DNA of 64,000 bases from Propionibacteriales bacterium (GCA_026392415.1 JAPLCC010000019.1:87108-151107), one strand, 5' to 3'. Shown: positions 42,037 to 51,738, numbered from the stretch's first letter. Notes: generated by a model from the sequence alone, not told the origin. A program made the numbers and translations.

Positions 42037-43301
42037 CAACTTCCTGCCGACATGGTCTGGACCAGGTCGAGGTAGCCATCGATCAGGGTGGCGAGCTGCT
42101 CGGGCGGGAGCCGGTTGTCGTCCGTCGAGATGCTGTGGACGAGCTGGCCGCGATAGCTCAGCGTCGCAGCGAACACGACCTGGTTCGGGACGGACGGCAG
42201 CTGGCCGCTGACGAAGCGCAGCCACGCAGGGTCGGTGCCGGGATCGACCACACCCATGTTGCTCACGACCACGCACGGCGGAGCGGCGGTGAGAGCCGCC
42301 GCAACCAGGGCCTTGCCGGCCTCGAGGTCCTCGACGTGCTCGACCCGGGTGAGATGGAAGAAGAGATCGGCCTCGCCGCGGCCGAGCGCCTCGCGAATGG
42401 TGGAGGCCACCTCGGTGGCCAGTCCCCAGACGTCGTCGATGTCGACCCGGTAGGGCCGGCCGAGCACGGCCACCGCCATCGACGGCGGGCGCCCCGGGTC
42501 GCCGGTGGGCAACGAGACGTCGGCCGGGACTGCGATCTGCAGCGTGGCCGCCGGGTCGGCATCGCACAGGTGCCGCGCCACGGAGGCCAGCCAGGCCGCA
42601 CCGACCGTGGAGAAGGCGCCGGAGCCATGGACCTTCCCTGCCTTCACCAGCCTCGTCGCACGCTCGGGCTCGAACACGATCTGCTGCAGGCGGGAGCGAC
42701 GCTCACGGCCCACCTCGGGCCACCATGCGGGCCCGGGCTGGCCGAGCTCGACGCTGCGTGTCTTGAGATCGCGGAGCAGGTCGATCAGCTCGCGCCGGTC
42801 CTGCTGCCAGGGGTGCTGCTCACCGGGCGGAGGCGCAGCCGACAACTCCTGCTGCTCGGGGATGTCCTGACCGTCGAGGAAGCGGACGAAGGTCTGGATC
42901 TCGGTGATCCCGATCCGGCCGTCCAAGAACGAGTGGTGGCCGACGAAGAGGACGCGGGAACTGTCCTCCGTCGCACTCGTCAGGTAGCGCAGGCGCAGCG
43001 GGATGCCGAGGTCGTAGCGGACCGCCGCCTCCTCGTCGAAGACCGAGTCCCACAGCTCCGAACGGAGCTCGCGCGTCGTGAAGTACTCACCGTCCGTGCC
43101 GGCGTCCGCGATCGTGAGGTCCTCTCGCGCAACGGTGCGGGCGAGCACCCGCAGGGCGCGGAACTCCTGCCACCGCTGGGCGACGAACTCAGGATCGAAA
43201 CAGCGATCGAGGTCGGCGCTGATCAGGACATTGGCCGGCCAGCACTGGTCGAGCAGCGTGTAGTACTTCTCGGCGACCGTCATCGGTCGGTGGGAACCCA
43301 C
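42036..43301 (-). CDS. Condensation/PapA-type acyltransferase
   Basis: Protein of 421 aa with the HHxxxDG active-site motif as HHSFLDG (His122, His123, Asp127), found in NRPS condensation domains and in PapA acyltransferases that esterify mycobacterial glycolipids. It is standalone, without A or T domains. GTG 43301 has AAGGAGAG 5 nt upstream. It is coupled to the flippase. With the ACP, AMP ligase and SDR it would transfer an acyl chain onto a sugar or lipid intermediate before export; the acceptor is inferred. Confidence 0.85.
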   Translation of the reverse strand: MGSHRPMTVAEKYYTLLDQCWPANVLISADLDRCFDPEFVAQRWQEFRALRVLARTVAREDLTIADAGTDGEYFTTRELRSELWDSVFDEEAAVRYDLGIPLRLRYLTSATEDSSRVLFVGHHSFLDGRIGITEIQTFVRFLDGQDIPEQQELSAAPPPGEQHPWQQDRRELIDLLRDLKTRSVELGQPGPAWWPEVGRERRSRLQQIVFEPERATRLVKAGKVHGSGAFSTVGAAWLASVARHLCDADPAATLQIAVPADVSLPTGDPGRPPSMAVAVLGRPYRVDIDDVWGLATEVASTIREALGRGEADLFFHLTRVEHVEDLEAGKALVAAALTAAPPCVVVSNMGVVDPGTDPAWLRFVSGQLPSVPNQVVFAATLSYRGQLVHSISTDDNRLPPEQLATLIDGYLDLVQTMSAGS

Positions 43302-43423
43302 GTCGCTCTCCTTCGGGGCCTGGGGGTGGCGGCGTCATCTTGTCACGCGAACCGTCGCCGCCGACCGCCTCTCGTGAAAGGAAACGGTTGGGGGACCCCC
43401 CGGTCACGCCCGCGGGGGTGCTG

Positions 43424-43429
43424 GATACT
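43424..43429 (+). promoter_or_regulatory. -10 box GATACT for the AMP ligase
   Basis: GATACT ends 7 nt before ATG 43437; leaderless arrangement. Confidence 0.5.
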
Positions 43430-43436
43430 GGTCCGC

Positions 43437-44843
43437 ATGATCCGGCTCCTCGAAGCGGCTGCTGCGAGAACGCCTTCGCAAACCGCGGTCATCACCCCCG
43501 AAGCTGTCGTTTCGTACGACGACCTGCTCGCCGAGGCGCGGGTCGTTGCGGCCGCACTCGCCCACCGCGGGATCACGCGGTTCGCGATCGTCGAGCCCGA
43601 CGCCGCATGGGTCCTGCGCCTCCTGGGCGGCGCCGCCGCGGCCGGTGCCGAGCCGTGCCAGTACCAGCCCGACATCGACGCCACCCAGTTCGCCGAGCAG
43701 GCGGCGAACCTGGACCACGTGGTCGTCGTGAGCCGGCGCGAGGACCTGGTCGGGGACTTCACGGTGGTCCGACCGGAGGACCTGCTGACCGAGACCATCG
43801 GCTCCTCCGACATCACGGCGCAGACCACGCCTGCGGGCGACCGTCAACCGTTGATGATCCGCACCACGGGCACGACGGGACTGCCCAAGGCCGCCCGGCA
43901 CGACTGGAGCGTGCTGGCCCGCACCGCTCACGACGCTCAGCCGCGCCCCGAGCAGCGCTGGCTGCTGGCCTACGGCCCACACCAGTTCGCAGGCATCCAG
44001 GTCCTGCAGCACGTCGTGTCCATCGGCGCGACCCTCGTCGCACCCTTCCCGCGCCAACCCCGTGACGGGCTCGAGGCGCTGCTGGCAGGAGACGTCACCT
44101 GCGTCAGCGCCACACCGACGTACTGGCGCTTCCTGCTCGCCGAGGCGCGAAGCCGAAGGGCGGACCTTCCGGCGCTGTCCCAGATCACCCTCGGCGGCGA
44201 GGCCAGCTCACCCGACCTGCTCGCAGACATCCAGGCAGCGTTCCCGACCGCCAGGATCTCCCAGGTCTATGCCTCCACGGAGTTCGGCTCCATCGCCTCG
44301 GTGCGCGACGGCCGCCCCGGACTCTCCGCGGCCAGCCTCTGGAGCGACACGAACCCCGACGGCCTGCTGCGCGTGATCGACGGCGAGCTGTGGGTCAGGG
44401 CCGGCACCGGCATGCTCGGCTACGCCGGGGACGTGACCGAACCCAGCGACCCCGCCACCACGAACGACGAACCCGACTGGAAGCCCACCGGCGACCTGGT
44501 CGACCTGGTCGAGGACCGGGTCGTGTTCCGCGGCCGCACGTCCGAAGTGATCAACGTCGGCGGCGTGAAGGTGCACCCGCTCCCGGTCGAGGACCGGATC
44601 ACCCCGCTCCCCGCGGTCGCCATGGCGCGTGTCTTCGGTCGCCCGAACCGGCTCACCGGCGCCATCGTGGCCGTCGAGATCGTTCCGGAGGGCGGCCTCG
44701 AAGGCGCCGACACCAACGAGATCCGCCGACAGATCACCGCTGCCCTTGCCGACCTGCCGCCGGCGTGGCACCCACGAAGCGTCAAGCTCGTCGCGTCCTT
44801 CGAGACCCGCGGGGAGAAGACCGTGCGGGGCCTGCAGGACTGA
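43437..44843 (+). CDS. AMP-dependent acyl synthetase/ligase
   Basis: ANL-superfamily enzyme of 468 aa. ATP-binding RTTGTTGLPKAARH near residue 141, A5-like YASTEFGS, GDLVDLVEDRVVFRGR and hinge EVINVGGVKVHP. A conserved C-terminal lysine region (GEKTVRG) is present. Expected to adenylate a carboxylic acid and load CoA or the nearby ACP. It is divergent from the condensation-type acyltransferase. Chain specificity cannot be read from the sequence. Confidence 0.88.
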   Translation: MIRLLEAAAARTPSQTAVITPEAVVSYDDLLAEARVVAAALAHRGITRFAIVEPDAAWVLRLLGGAAAAGAEPCQYQPDIDATQFAEQAANLDHVVVVSRREDLVGDFTVVRPEDLLTETIGSSDITAQTTPAGDRQPLMIRTTGTTGLPKAARHDWSVLARTAHDAQPRPEQRWLLAYGPHQFAGIQVLQHVVSIGATLVAPFPRQPRDGLEALLAGDVTCVSATPTYWRFLLAEARSRRADLPALSQITLGGEASSPDLLADIQAAFPTARISQVYASTEFGSIASVRDGRPGLSAASLWSDTNPDGLLRVIDGELWVRAGTGMLGYAGDVTEPSDPATTNDEPDWKPTGDLVDLVEDRVVFRGRTSEVINVGGVKVHPLPVEDRITPLPAVAMARVFGRPNRLTGAIVAVEIVPEGGLEGADTNEIRRQITAALADLPPAWHPRSVKLVASFETRGEKTVRGLQD

Positions 44844-44921
44844 CGTCCGCACTGAGGGCGACGGGCGGCATCTCTCGCTGGCCCTGCCCGCGATCCCTCC
44901 GTCCCGTCGGTTATCCTCCGC

Positions 44922-44981
44922 ATGAACCGCTGGCCCGCTCAAAGCCAGCTCCATCTGGCATGGAGGTCCGTTGCCGCCTGA
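44922..44981 (+). CDS. Possible 19-codon upstream ORF overlapping the next start
   Basis: ATG 44922 opens a 19-codon frame (MNRWPAQSQLHLAWRS... ) that ends 11 nt inside the next gene, whose TTG start is at 44971. A TATCCT box lies just upstream. It could couple or limit translation of the downstream gene, or be chance. Confidence 0.25.
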   Translation: MNRWPAQSQLHLAWRSVAA

Positions 44982-45939
44982 CTTCGCCTATCAATCGCTT
45001 CGGCGACTCGCCACTGTTCCCGGTGCTCGCCACCTGGTGCAGCGAATGCGCAACGAGCAGGACGAGATGCGCCTGGCCATCGGCCGGCTCGAGACGCACC
45101 TGCTCGACGTCCGACCGGCGCCGGCCACCCTCGAGGACGTGGAGTTCCGCGTGTTCTCGCAGTTCGGCGAGGACGGGATCATCCAGCACCTCACCCGCAA
45201 GGCGAAGGTCTCGGACACGACGTTCGTCGAGATCGGGACCGGCGACTACCGCGAGTCCAACACGCGCTTCCTGCTGCAGAACAACAACTGGCGGGGACTG
45301 ATCATCGACGGCGGCGAGGAGCACGTGAAGTTCGTGCTCGGCACGTCCCTGAGCTGGCGTCACGACGTCGAGCCGGTCTCCGCGTTCGTCACCACCGAGA
45401 ACATCAACGACCTGATCTCCGGTGGCGGCTTCACCGGAAGCCTGGGCCTGCTGTCCGTCGACGTCGACGGCAACGACTACTGGATCTGGGACGCGATCAC
45501 CGTCGTCGACCCGGCCATCGTCGTGGTCGAGTACAACGCCGTCCTGGGGCCGGACGCCGCCATCACCGTGCCCTACGACCCGGCCTTCGTGAACTCGTCG
45601 GCGCACTACTCGCAGCTCTACTTCGGCGCGTCGCTGGGTGCGTTCGTCCACCTCGCGAAGAGCCGCGGGTACCGCTTCGTCGGATGTGCGAGCAACGGCG
45701 CGAACGCCTTCTTCGTCCGCGAAGACGTCGCCGGCGACATCCCGGAACAGACAGCTCGTTCGGGCTATCGCGAGAGTCGCTTCCTGACCGCGCGCAACGA
45801 GGACGGCACGCTGTCGCGGATCCGCTCGCGGGCGGACCGGGTCGCGACGATCGGGCACCTGCCGGTCATCGACGTGACCACGGGCGAGGCGACCACGGTT
45901 GCCGAGGCCGTCGAAGGCGGCGTCGGAGGGACTGCATGA
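44971..45939 (+). CDS. FkbM-like methyltransferase-fold protein
   Basis: Protein of 322 aa with FSQFGEDGIIQHL, FVEIGTGDYRESNTRFLL and LLSVDVDGNDYWIWDAI, a pattern of FkbM-type SAM proteins in glycan loci. Residues 30-45 form a short helix that may be coiled coil. TTG 44971 has GGAGG 6 nt upstream. Its stop overlaps the start of the SGNH-like gene. Target unknown. Confidence 0.75.
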   Translation: MPPDFAYQSLRRLATVPGARHLVQRMRNEQDEMRLAIGRLETHLLDVRPAPATLEDVEFRVFSQFGEDGIIQHLTRKAKVSDTTFVEIGTGDYRESNTRFLLQNNNWRGLIIDGGEEHVKFVLGTSLSWRHDVEPVSAFVTTENINDLISGGGFTGSLGLLSVDVDGNDYWIWDAITVVDPAIVVVEYNAVLGPDAAITVPYDPAFVNSSAHYSQLYFGASLGAFVHLAKSRGYRFVGCASNGANAFFVREDVAGDIPEQTARSGYRESRFLTARNEDGTLSRIRSRADRVATIGHLPVIDVTTGEATTVAEAVEGGVGGTA

Positions 45940-46664
45940 GGCATCGGCTTCGCGTGCTGAAGGCGAAGACCCTGGCCTGGATCGGGTTCCTCCTGCTCGT
46001 GGTGGCCGTGGCCCGTCGTCGGGTCGACGAGGTGTGGGTCGGCGACTCCAACGCCGTCATGATGGTCAGGGGAACCTTTCATCCCCTGGGCGTCGGCCGC
46101 GGCGCCGAGCGCCGTTGGGTGTGGCACCTCGGCCCGCGTCTCATGTTCTCGATCGCACGCGACGGCTTCAAGCCGGGCATGGTCCGCGCGCTGCGGGTCC
46201 TCAAGCTGGTTCCGGGTCACGACCGGGTCAACTGGTTCTTCAGCTTCGGCGAGATCGACCTGCGCTGCCATCTCGCGCCGCGGATCAAGGAGAATCCCGA
46301 ACTGCCGTTCGTCCCGGCCTACGTCGCGCGAGTCCGGTCGCTGGTCTCCGTGATCGGATCGAGCCATGCATTCGTCGTGGTGCCCGTGCCTCCGGCCGTG
46401 GAGACGTTCATCGACGAGGGCTTCCCGATCAAGGGATCCCTCGACGAACGTCTCGCAGCGCATCGCCTGATGCGGGCCGACCTGCTGGCCGTCACCCGGG
46501 CCGAGCAGACCGGGCCCAGGATCGCAGCCCTGGACCTGACCGACGCCCTGAGTGACGCAGCCGGGCACTACCGAACTGACTTCACCTACGACGGCGTCCA
46601 CCCGACCGACGCCGGACGGGCAGCCGCCCGCGAGGTCGTCGAGCTCCAGCTCCAGTCCGTCTGA
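45936..46664 (+). CDS. SGNH-like protein with divergent third block
   Basis: Protein of 242 aa with one N-terminal helix (TLAWIGFLLLVVAVA). SGNH blocks: VWVGDSNAVM (nucleophile Ser near residue 38) and DGVHPTDAGR (Asp, His). The third block reads FSFGEIDLR instead of GxND, so the oxyanion Asn is replaced. It may be an altered esterase/O-acyltransferase or a binding protein. ATG 45936 is coupled to the upstream gene. Confidence 0.72.
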   Translation: MRHRLRVLKAKTLAWIGFLLLVVAVARRRVDEVWVGDSNAVMMVRGTFHPLGVGRGAERRWVWHLGPRLMFSIARDGFKPGMVRALRVLKLVPGHDRVNWFFSFGEIDLRCHLAPRIKENPELPFVPAYVARVRSLVSVIGSSHAFVVVPVPPAVETFIDEGFPIKGSLDERLAAHRLMRADLLAVTRAEQTGPRIAALDLTDALSDAAGHYRTDFTYDGVHPTDAGRAAAREVVELQLQSV

Positions 46665-46674
46665 CCGGTCCCGG

Positions 46675-47568
46675 TCAGGACAGCGTGCTCGGCACCAGTC
46701 GCTGGATCACCGAGCGGCCACGGTCGTCGTCCTCGTGGACGACGGCGACATCCCAGTAGACGCGAGCGCGGGCCGGGCCGGGCTGGTCCTCCAGACCCTT
46801 GGCCGCAGCGACGATCTCGTCGGTGGTGGCCTGCCCGAGCGCCGCACCGCCGTTGTCCCACACCGCGACATGGCGGTAGCCGAGCTCGGCCAGACGCGGC
46901 CAGACCGCGAGCGGGTCAAGGTCGGCCAGGCGGGTGAGGTAGGGGTCGTACTCGAAGAACAGCACCGGTCGCGCATCCGCCCAGGCCTCCGCGATGGCGG
47001 GCACAAGGTTGACGTCGTAGCCGTCGGTGTCGGACTTGACCAGGCGCAGGTCGCGGAAGGCAGGGTGGTCGTTCCGCAGTCGCGTCGCCGAGACCGTCGG
47101 CATGGCGTCGGCAGCGACGCCCTTCACGAACCGGGTGGTGCCGCCCGTGCGCACGGCGGTGCCACCGCTGCTGCCCTCTTCGACGACCAGCAGGGCCTCG
47201 ACGACCGAGACCCGCTTGTCGTGGTCGACGTTGCGATGCAGGAAGTCGAGGTAGGCCCGGTCCGCCTCGATGCACAACACCTTGCCCTCGGCCGCGTTCA
47301 GGATCTGTACGGCTGAGTCACCGACGTTGGCGCCGACGTCGAGGACGGTCAGGGGCGGCGCCGCCTCGGCGAGCCCGCGCGCCAGTTCGACCAGGTTCTG
47401 CCCGTACAGCGGCCCCCAGGTGGCGTAGTCGGGCAACCGGTGCGACCAGGGCAGCACCAGACGTACGCCCTGGACTTCCCGGATGACCGGCCGGAACGGG
47501 AACCGGTCGCGGATCATCCAGCTCAGTCGTCGTTTCGCCGTGGAGACCATCGCGTCAGGCCGCATCAT
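46675..47568 (-). CDS. FkbM-family methyltransferase
   Basis: Protein of 297 aa with motif [29 protein letters not shown] and [13 protein letters not shown], the FkbM signature. Start ATG 47568 (ATGATG) overlaps the gmd stop, and GGAG lies upstream. Likely O-methylates a sugar in the repeat unit. Confidence 0.85.
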   Translation of the reverse strand: MMRPDAMVSTAKRRLSWMIRDRFPFRPVIREVQGVRLVLPWSHRLPDYATWGPLYGQNLVELARGLAEAAPPLTVLDVGANVGDSAVQILNAAEGKVLCIEADRAYLDFLHRNVDHDKRVSVVEALLVVEEGSSGGTAVRTGGTTRFVKGVAADAMPTVSATRLRNDHPAFRDLRLVKSDTDGYDVNLVPAIAEAWADARPVLFFEYDPYLTRLADLDPLAVWPRLAELGYRHVAVWDNGGAALGQATTDEIVAAAKGLEDQPGPARARVYWDVAVVHEDDDRGRSVIQRLVPSTLS

Positions 47569-48560
47569 CCACCGAGCTCCTTCTTGTGCTGCACGAGGCG
47601 ACCGAGGTGTTCGACGTCGGCGTCGACCATCAGCTGTGCCAACTCGATCGCGTGGGTCTTTGCCTTCCATCCCAACACGGAGTGGGCCTTCGACGCATCA
47701 CCGATGAGCGCGTCGACCTCGGTCGGGCGCTCGTAGGACTTGTCGTAGCGGACGTGGTCCTCCCAGTCGAGACCTGCGTGGGCGAACGCGGCCTCGCAGA
47801 ACTCGCGGACCGTCGCACCGACTCCCGTCGCGAGCACGAAGTCCTGCGGCTCGTCCTGCTGCAGCATCCGCCACATGCCTTCGACGTACTCGGGCGCATA
47901 GCCCCAGTCACGAACGGCGTCGAGGTTGCCCAGGTCGAGGTGATCGGAAATGCCGAGCTTGATGGACGCCACGCCGAGGGTGATCTTGCGGGTCACGAAG
48001 CTCTCGCCGCGCCGCGGCGACTCGTGGTTGAACAGGATCCCGGAGACGGCGAACAGGTCGTAGGCCTCGCGGTAGTTGATCGTCACCCAGTGCGAGTACA
48101 GCTTGGCCGCGCCGTACGGCGAGCGCGGGTAGAACACGGTCGACTCGTTCTGCGGCGGCGGGGTCGCGCCGAACATCTCGGACGTGGAGGCCTGGTAGAA
48201 CCGGCAGTCCAGTTTGGCGGCCCGGATCGCCTCGAGCAGCCGCAGTGTGCCGACGGCGTCGGTCGAGGCGGTGTACTCGGGCAGTTCGAAGGACACCTTG
48301 ACGTGGCTCTGCGCGCCGAGGTTGTAGACCTCGTGCGGCGCGATGTCACGCAACTGGTTGCTCAGGCTGACCCCGTCCGTCAGATCGCCGTAGTGCAGAT
48401 GCAGATCGTTCGACCCGTGGAGGTGGTCGATCCGGCTGCGGTTGAGGGTGGAGGACCGACGGACAAGTCCGTGCACCTCGTAGCCCTTGCTGAGCAGCAG
48501 TTCTGCGAGATAGGACCCGTCCTGACCGGTGATGCCGGTGATGAGTGCGCGCTTCGTCAC
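47565..48560 (-). CDS. gmd: GDP-mannose 4,6-dehydratase
   Basis: Converts GDP-mannose to GDP-4-keto-6-deoxymannose. 331 aa, with [16 protein letters not shown] at the NADP site, STSEMFG and [15 protein letters not shown] (Tyr, Lys) in the active site, and [19 protein letters not shown] 48560 lies 8 nt after a GATACT -10 box, so the message is leaderless, from a promoter shared head to head with the GT4 gene. A paralogue lies at 50637. No obvious fucose or rhamnose synthase of the usual type is adjacent. Confidence 0.95.
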   Translation of the reverse strand: MTKRALITGITGQDGSYLAELLLSKGYEVHGLVRRSSTLNRSRIDHLHGSNDLHLHYGDLTDGVSLSNQLRDIAPHEVYNLGAQSHVKVSFELPEYTASTDAVGTLRLLEAIRAAKLDCRFYQASTSEMFGATPPPQNESTVFYPRSPYGAAKLYSHWVTINYREAYDLFAVSGILFNHESPRRGESFVTRKITLGVASIKLGISDHLDLGNLDAVRDWGYAPEYVEGMWRMLQQDEPQDFVLATGVGATVREFCEAAFAHAGLDWEDHVRYDKSYERPTEVDALIGDASKAHSVLGWKAKTHAIELAQLMVDADVEHLGRLVQHKKELGG

Positions 48561-48568
48561 GGAGGCAC

Positions 48569-48576
48569 AGTATCGT
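48569..48576. promoter_or_regulatory. Overlapping divergent -10 boxes (gmd and GT4)
   Basis: Plus-strand TATCGT (48571-48576) lies 8 nt before ATG 48585. Minus-strand GATACT (48569-48574) lies 8 nt before GTG 48560. Start codons are only 24 bp apart and the two -10 boxes share four bases, so polymerases must compete. Confidence 0.55.
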
Positions 48577-48584
48577 CGCGTCCC

Positions 48585-49667
48585 ATGCGTCTCGTCGTGG
48601 ATGCGGTCGTTGGGCTTCCCGGCAGCGTGGCGATCGTGCTTGAACACCTCACCCATGGGTGGTCTGACACCTTTCCGGAGGACCAGATCACCGTGCTGTT
48701 CGGCCCGGACAGCCACCAGTTCGAATTGCCCGAGGGGGTCCGGGTGGAGAACCTGGATCGTCCGCGAGGGCCGTTGGGTGGTCTGTGGTTGCGCTCGATC
48801 GCGATTCGACGCGCTGCCGCCCGCCTGGGTGCCGACGCCGTGGTCGTCGGCGTGCCGGCTTCCGCCCTGGCCGGCACGCGCGCGCCGCGAGGCGTGATCC
48901 TCTACGACCTGAGGTTCGAGCTCCGACCCGACCAGTTCTCCCGCAAGGCCCGGATCGCCCGCACGATCTCGTGGGCATGGAGCCTGCGACTCGCGGACGG
49001 CATCTTCACCATCTCCGAACGCACCCTGACCGACTTCCGCGAGCTGCACCCCTCACTCGCTCGCCGGGCGGTCGCGGCCCCCCTCGGCTCCGACCACGCG
49101 CTGTCGTGGCACCGGCCGGAGGCTGAGGATCGGCCGTATGCGATCGCGTTCGGGCACTTCAGCAACAAGAACGCCGACGCGGTGATCGCCGGGTGGGCGG
49201 AGTTCGTCACCTCCGCCGGCCCCGACGGCCCCGGCTGGCTGCTCCGCCTCGTGGGCATGGGCAGGGCCGACCGCGCCGCCGCCACCGAGGAAGTACGACG
49301 GCTCGGCATCGAGCAGCACGTCGAGCTGATGGGCTGGCTGGACGACGACTCGTTCCAGTCCTGTTTCGCCGGCGCCGGGCTGGTCCTTTTCCCCTCCGAC
49401 TTCGAGGGCTTCGGACTGCCGGCGGCCGAGGCGTTGCGTCTCGGCATCCCGACCGTGGTCTCGGCCGACCCCGCGCTGGCCGAGGTGACCGGCGGGCACG
49501 CTGTCACGGTTCGATCGACCACGGCGGCCGACCTGGCTGACGGGATCCGGGACGCTGTGGCGCTGACACCTGAGCAGCTCGCAGCGGGCCGGAGGTTCGC
49601 CGAGGCGTTCACCTGGCGTCGCACTGCCGAAGTGATCAGGGCAGGGCTGACGCCGTCTGCCGGGTGA
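48585..49667 (+). CDS. Glycosyltransferase family 4
   Basis: GT-B enzyme of 360 aa. C-terminal donor domain has [54 protein letters not shown] (the E-x7-E signature). ATG 48585 is leaderless. Probable mannosyl- or related transferase using a GDP-sugar from neighbouring enzymes; donor not proven. Confidence 0.9.
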   Translation: MRLVVDAVVGLPGSVAIVLEHLTHGWSDTFPEDQITVLFGPDSHQFELPEGVRVENLDRPRGPLGGLWLRSIAIRRAAARLGADAVVVGVPASALAGTRAPRGVILYDLRFELRPDQFSRKARIARTISWAWSLRLADGIFTISERTLTDFRELHPSLARRAVAAPLGSDHALSWHRPEAEDRPYAIAFGHFSNKNADAVIAGWAEFVTSAGPDGPGWLLRLVGMGRADRAAATEEVRRLGIEQHVELMGWLDDDSFQSCFAGAGLVLFPSDFEGFGLPAAEALRLGIPTVVSADPALAEVTGGHAVTVRSTTAADLADGIRDAVALTPEQLAAGRRFAEAFTWRRTAEVIRAGLTPSAG

Positions 49668-49717
49668 CCGGCTGCTGTACTACCGTCCGATCCCTTCCAC
49701 CCGACCGGGAGAACGCC

Positions 49718-50617
49718 ATGACCACCTGCCCCGCCTGCGCCGGAGCTCGCGTCCACACAGCAGTCGCCTCCCGGGCAACCGGCCGCCGGATCAGCGACTG
49801 CCGCGACTGCGGCGTGCACTTCTGGCAGGACCACGAGGACGCCGAGCGCCTCGAAGCCATCGAGCTGCAGATCGAGTGGTCCGACGACGACTACAGCAAC
49901 TGGGTCGACATCAAGCGGGAGAAGGTCGGGCCCGAGGCCTGGCGCGAGGCGCTGGGCTGGGTCCGCGACGCGCTGCCCAGCCGGGCCGCCGACACCGCAC
50001 CGGTGATGTACGACGTCGGGGCCGGCGACGGCGAGTTCCTCAGCGTCGCCCGTGACGACTTCGGGTTCTCGGTGACCGGAAACGAGATCGTCGCCGGCGC
50101 CGTGAAGCTCGCCAAGGACCGGCACGACGTCGACCTCGACCTCGGCGACCTGTCCAGCCTCGGCCACAAGGAGACCGTCGACGCCGTCACCCTGTGGTGC
50201 GTCCTCGCACACGTGACGGACACCGATCAGCTGCTGCGCGACACCCACACGATGCTGCGTCCGGGTGGCGTGCTGTTCCTCCAGACGCCGCACTGGACGA
50301 AGGCGGATGCGCTCGCCCATGCCGCGAAGCGGGCCACTGGTGGCCGCTTCAGCAAGGTTCCCGATCGCCGGATCGCCCAGCACCACTGGATCCTGCACAC
50401 CCGCGCCAGCATCACGGCACAGCTGACCCGACTCGGGTTCGTCGACGTGGTCGCGGAGCCGCGGCTCCGCTACACCCTGACGTCGGAGGCCTACATCGCC
50501 TCGATGAGCCCGCCGGCGTGGTCGGTCCGCCCCGCCTCGAAGATGCTGGACCGGTTGATCGCCAGCCCGGTCGCCCCCCGCATCGTGCTCGACGTCCGCG
50601 CACGCAAGGCGGACTGA
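49718..50617 (+). CDS. Zinc-ribbon class I SAM methyltransferase
   Basis: Protein of 299 aa. An N-terminal zinc ribbon (CPAC...CRDC) precedes a methyltransferase domain with VMYDVGAGDGEFLSVA and MLRPGGVLFLQTPHW. This architecture is common in sugar C- and O-methyltransferases. GGGAGAA lies before ATG 49718. It converges on the second GMD-type gene with a hairpin between. Confidence 0.87.
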   Translation: MTTCPACAGARVHTAVASRATGRRISDCRDCGVHFWQDHEDAERLEAIELQIEWSDDDYSNWVDIKREKVGPEAWREALGWVRDALPSRAADTAPVMYDVGAGDGEFLSVARDDFGFSVTGNEIVAGAVKLAKDRHDVDLDLGDLSSLGHKETVDAVTLWCVLAHVTDTDQLLRDTHTMLRPGGVLFLQTPHWTKADALAHAAKRATGGRFSKVPDRRIAQHHWILHTRASITAQLTRLGFVDVVAEPRLRYTLTSEAYIASMSPPAWSVRPASKMLDRLIASPVAPRIVLDVRARKAD

Positions 50618-50621
50618 GGAC

Positions 50622-50636
50622 GGCGGGAGACCCGCC
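50622..50636. terminator. Short hairpin between convergent genes
   Basis: GGCGGG-AGA-CCCGCC between the methyltransferase stop and the GMD-like stop. There is no T-run; weak bidirectional terminator at best. Confidence 0.35.
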
Positions 50637-51605
50637 CTACGACGTGGGCACGAGGTAGTCGATCGACTCCTCGATGCCGGAGCGCAGTCGCGCGAGGTCG
50701 GTGGCGACCATGGCGTCGATCGTCGCCTCGAAGGTCGTGGTCGCCCTCCAGCCGAGCGCGCGGGCCGCAGGTTCCGGGTCTGCCACGAGGACGGCGGTGT
50801 CGGCCGGCCGGACGAGCGACGGGTCCTGCTCGACGTACCCCTCGGCACTGCCGAGTCCGGCAGCGACGAACGCCCGCTCGACGAGGTCGAGGAGCTGGTG
50901 CGGTCGGCCGGTGCCGATGGGCAGGTCGATCGGCTCCTCGGCGCCGACCATCAGCCGGATCGCCTCGACGTAGTCACCGGCGAAGCCCCAGTCCCGGACG
51001 ACGTCGAGGTTGCCGAGCACGAGGCGGTCGGAGAGGCCGAGTGCGATTTCGGCAGCACCGCGTGTGATCTTGCGGCTGACGAACGTCAGGGCCCGCAACG
51101 GGCTCTCGTGGATGTAGAGCCGACCGACGGAGGCGGCGAGGCCCTTGTCCCGAGCGTCGTACACGACCTCCTCGGCGGCGGCCTTCGAGCGCGCGTAGGG
51201 ACTGGCGCTGGCATCACCGCTGACCTCGGCCGACGACGCCTGGAACAGGCGGACCTGCCGGCCGGTCCGGTCCCGCTGGGCGAGCAGCGCCTCGACGAGG
51301 ATCTCGACCGCAGTCTGGTTGACGGCCTGCGTCAGCTCCGGCTCGTGCCAACTGCGCCCGACCGAACTCACCGCCGCCAGGTTGTAGACCTCGTCCGGCT
51401 CGACGTCGGCGACGAGCGCCCGCAGGCCGGCACCATCTCGCAGATCGAGGGAGCGCAGCTCGGCACCGGAGAGGTAACCGTGCCGCGCCTGGCCGTCGAC
51501 GGCACCGGACACCGTTCCGACAACACGAACTTCGTCTGCGAGAAGGGAGCGGGCGAGGTAGATTCCGTCCTGCCCCGCGACGCCAGTGACCAGGGCAGTG
51601 CGCAC
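50637..51605 (-). CDS. GMD-type NAD-dependent sugar dehydratase (paralogue)
   Basis: Protein of 322 aa clearly related to Gmd: TGVAGQDGIYLARSLL, QASSAEVSG, SPYARSKAAAEE with Tyr/Lys, and HESPLRALTFVSRKIT. It is shorter in the substrate region, so another GDP- or NDP-sugar is possible. GTG 51605 lies 6 nt after a TAGACT box, a leaderless start. Divergent from the 3,5-epimerase-like gene. Confidence 0.85.
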   Translation of the reverse strand: MRTALVTGVAGQDGIYLARSLLADEVRVVGTVSGAVDGQARHGYLSGAELRSLDLRDGAGLRALVADVEPDEVYNLAAVSSVGRSWHEPELTQAVNQTAVEILVEALLAQRDRTGRQVRLFQASSAEVSGDASASPYARSKAAAEEVVYDARDKGLAASVGRLYIHESPLRALTFVSRKITRGAAEIALGLSDRLVLGNLDVVRDWGFAGDYVEAIRLMVGAEEPIDLPIGTGRPHQLLDLVERAFVAAGLGSAEGYVEQDPSLVRPADTAVLVADPEPAARALGWRATTTFEATIDAMVATDLARLRSGIEESIDYLVPTS

Positions 51606-51611
51606 GTCCGC

Positions 51612-51617
51612 AGTCTA
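51612..51617 (-). promoter_or_regulatory. -10 box TAGACT for the GMD paralogue
   Basis: TAGACT on the minus strand, 6 nt before GTG 51605. Confidence 0.5.
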
Positions 51618-51738
51618 GGGACCCGTCGACCACGTGCCGGCAGCGCAGGGAGCAGACTGGCCGTGACAACCCGCCCCCCGATTCGTTGTCTGGTCATCGC
51701 TGGGGGGCGGTCCTATCCAGATCCTTGAGGAGAATTGC

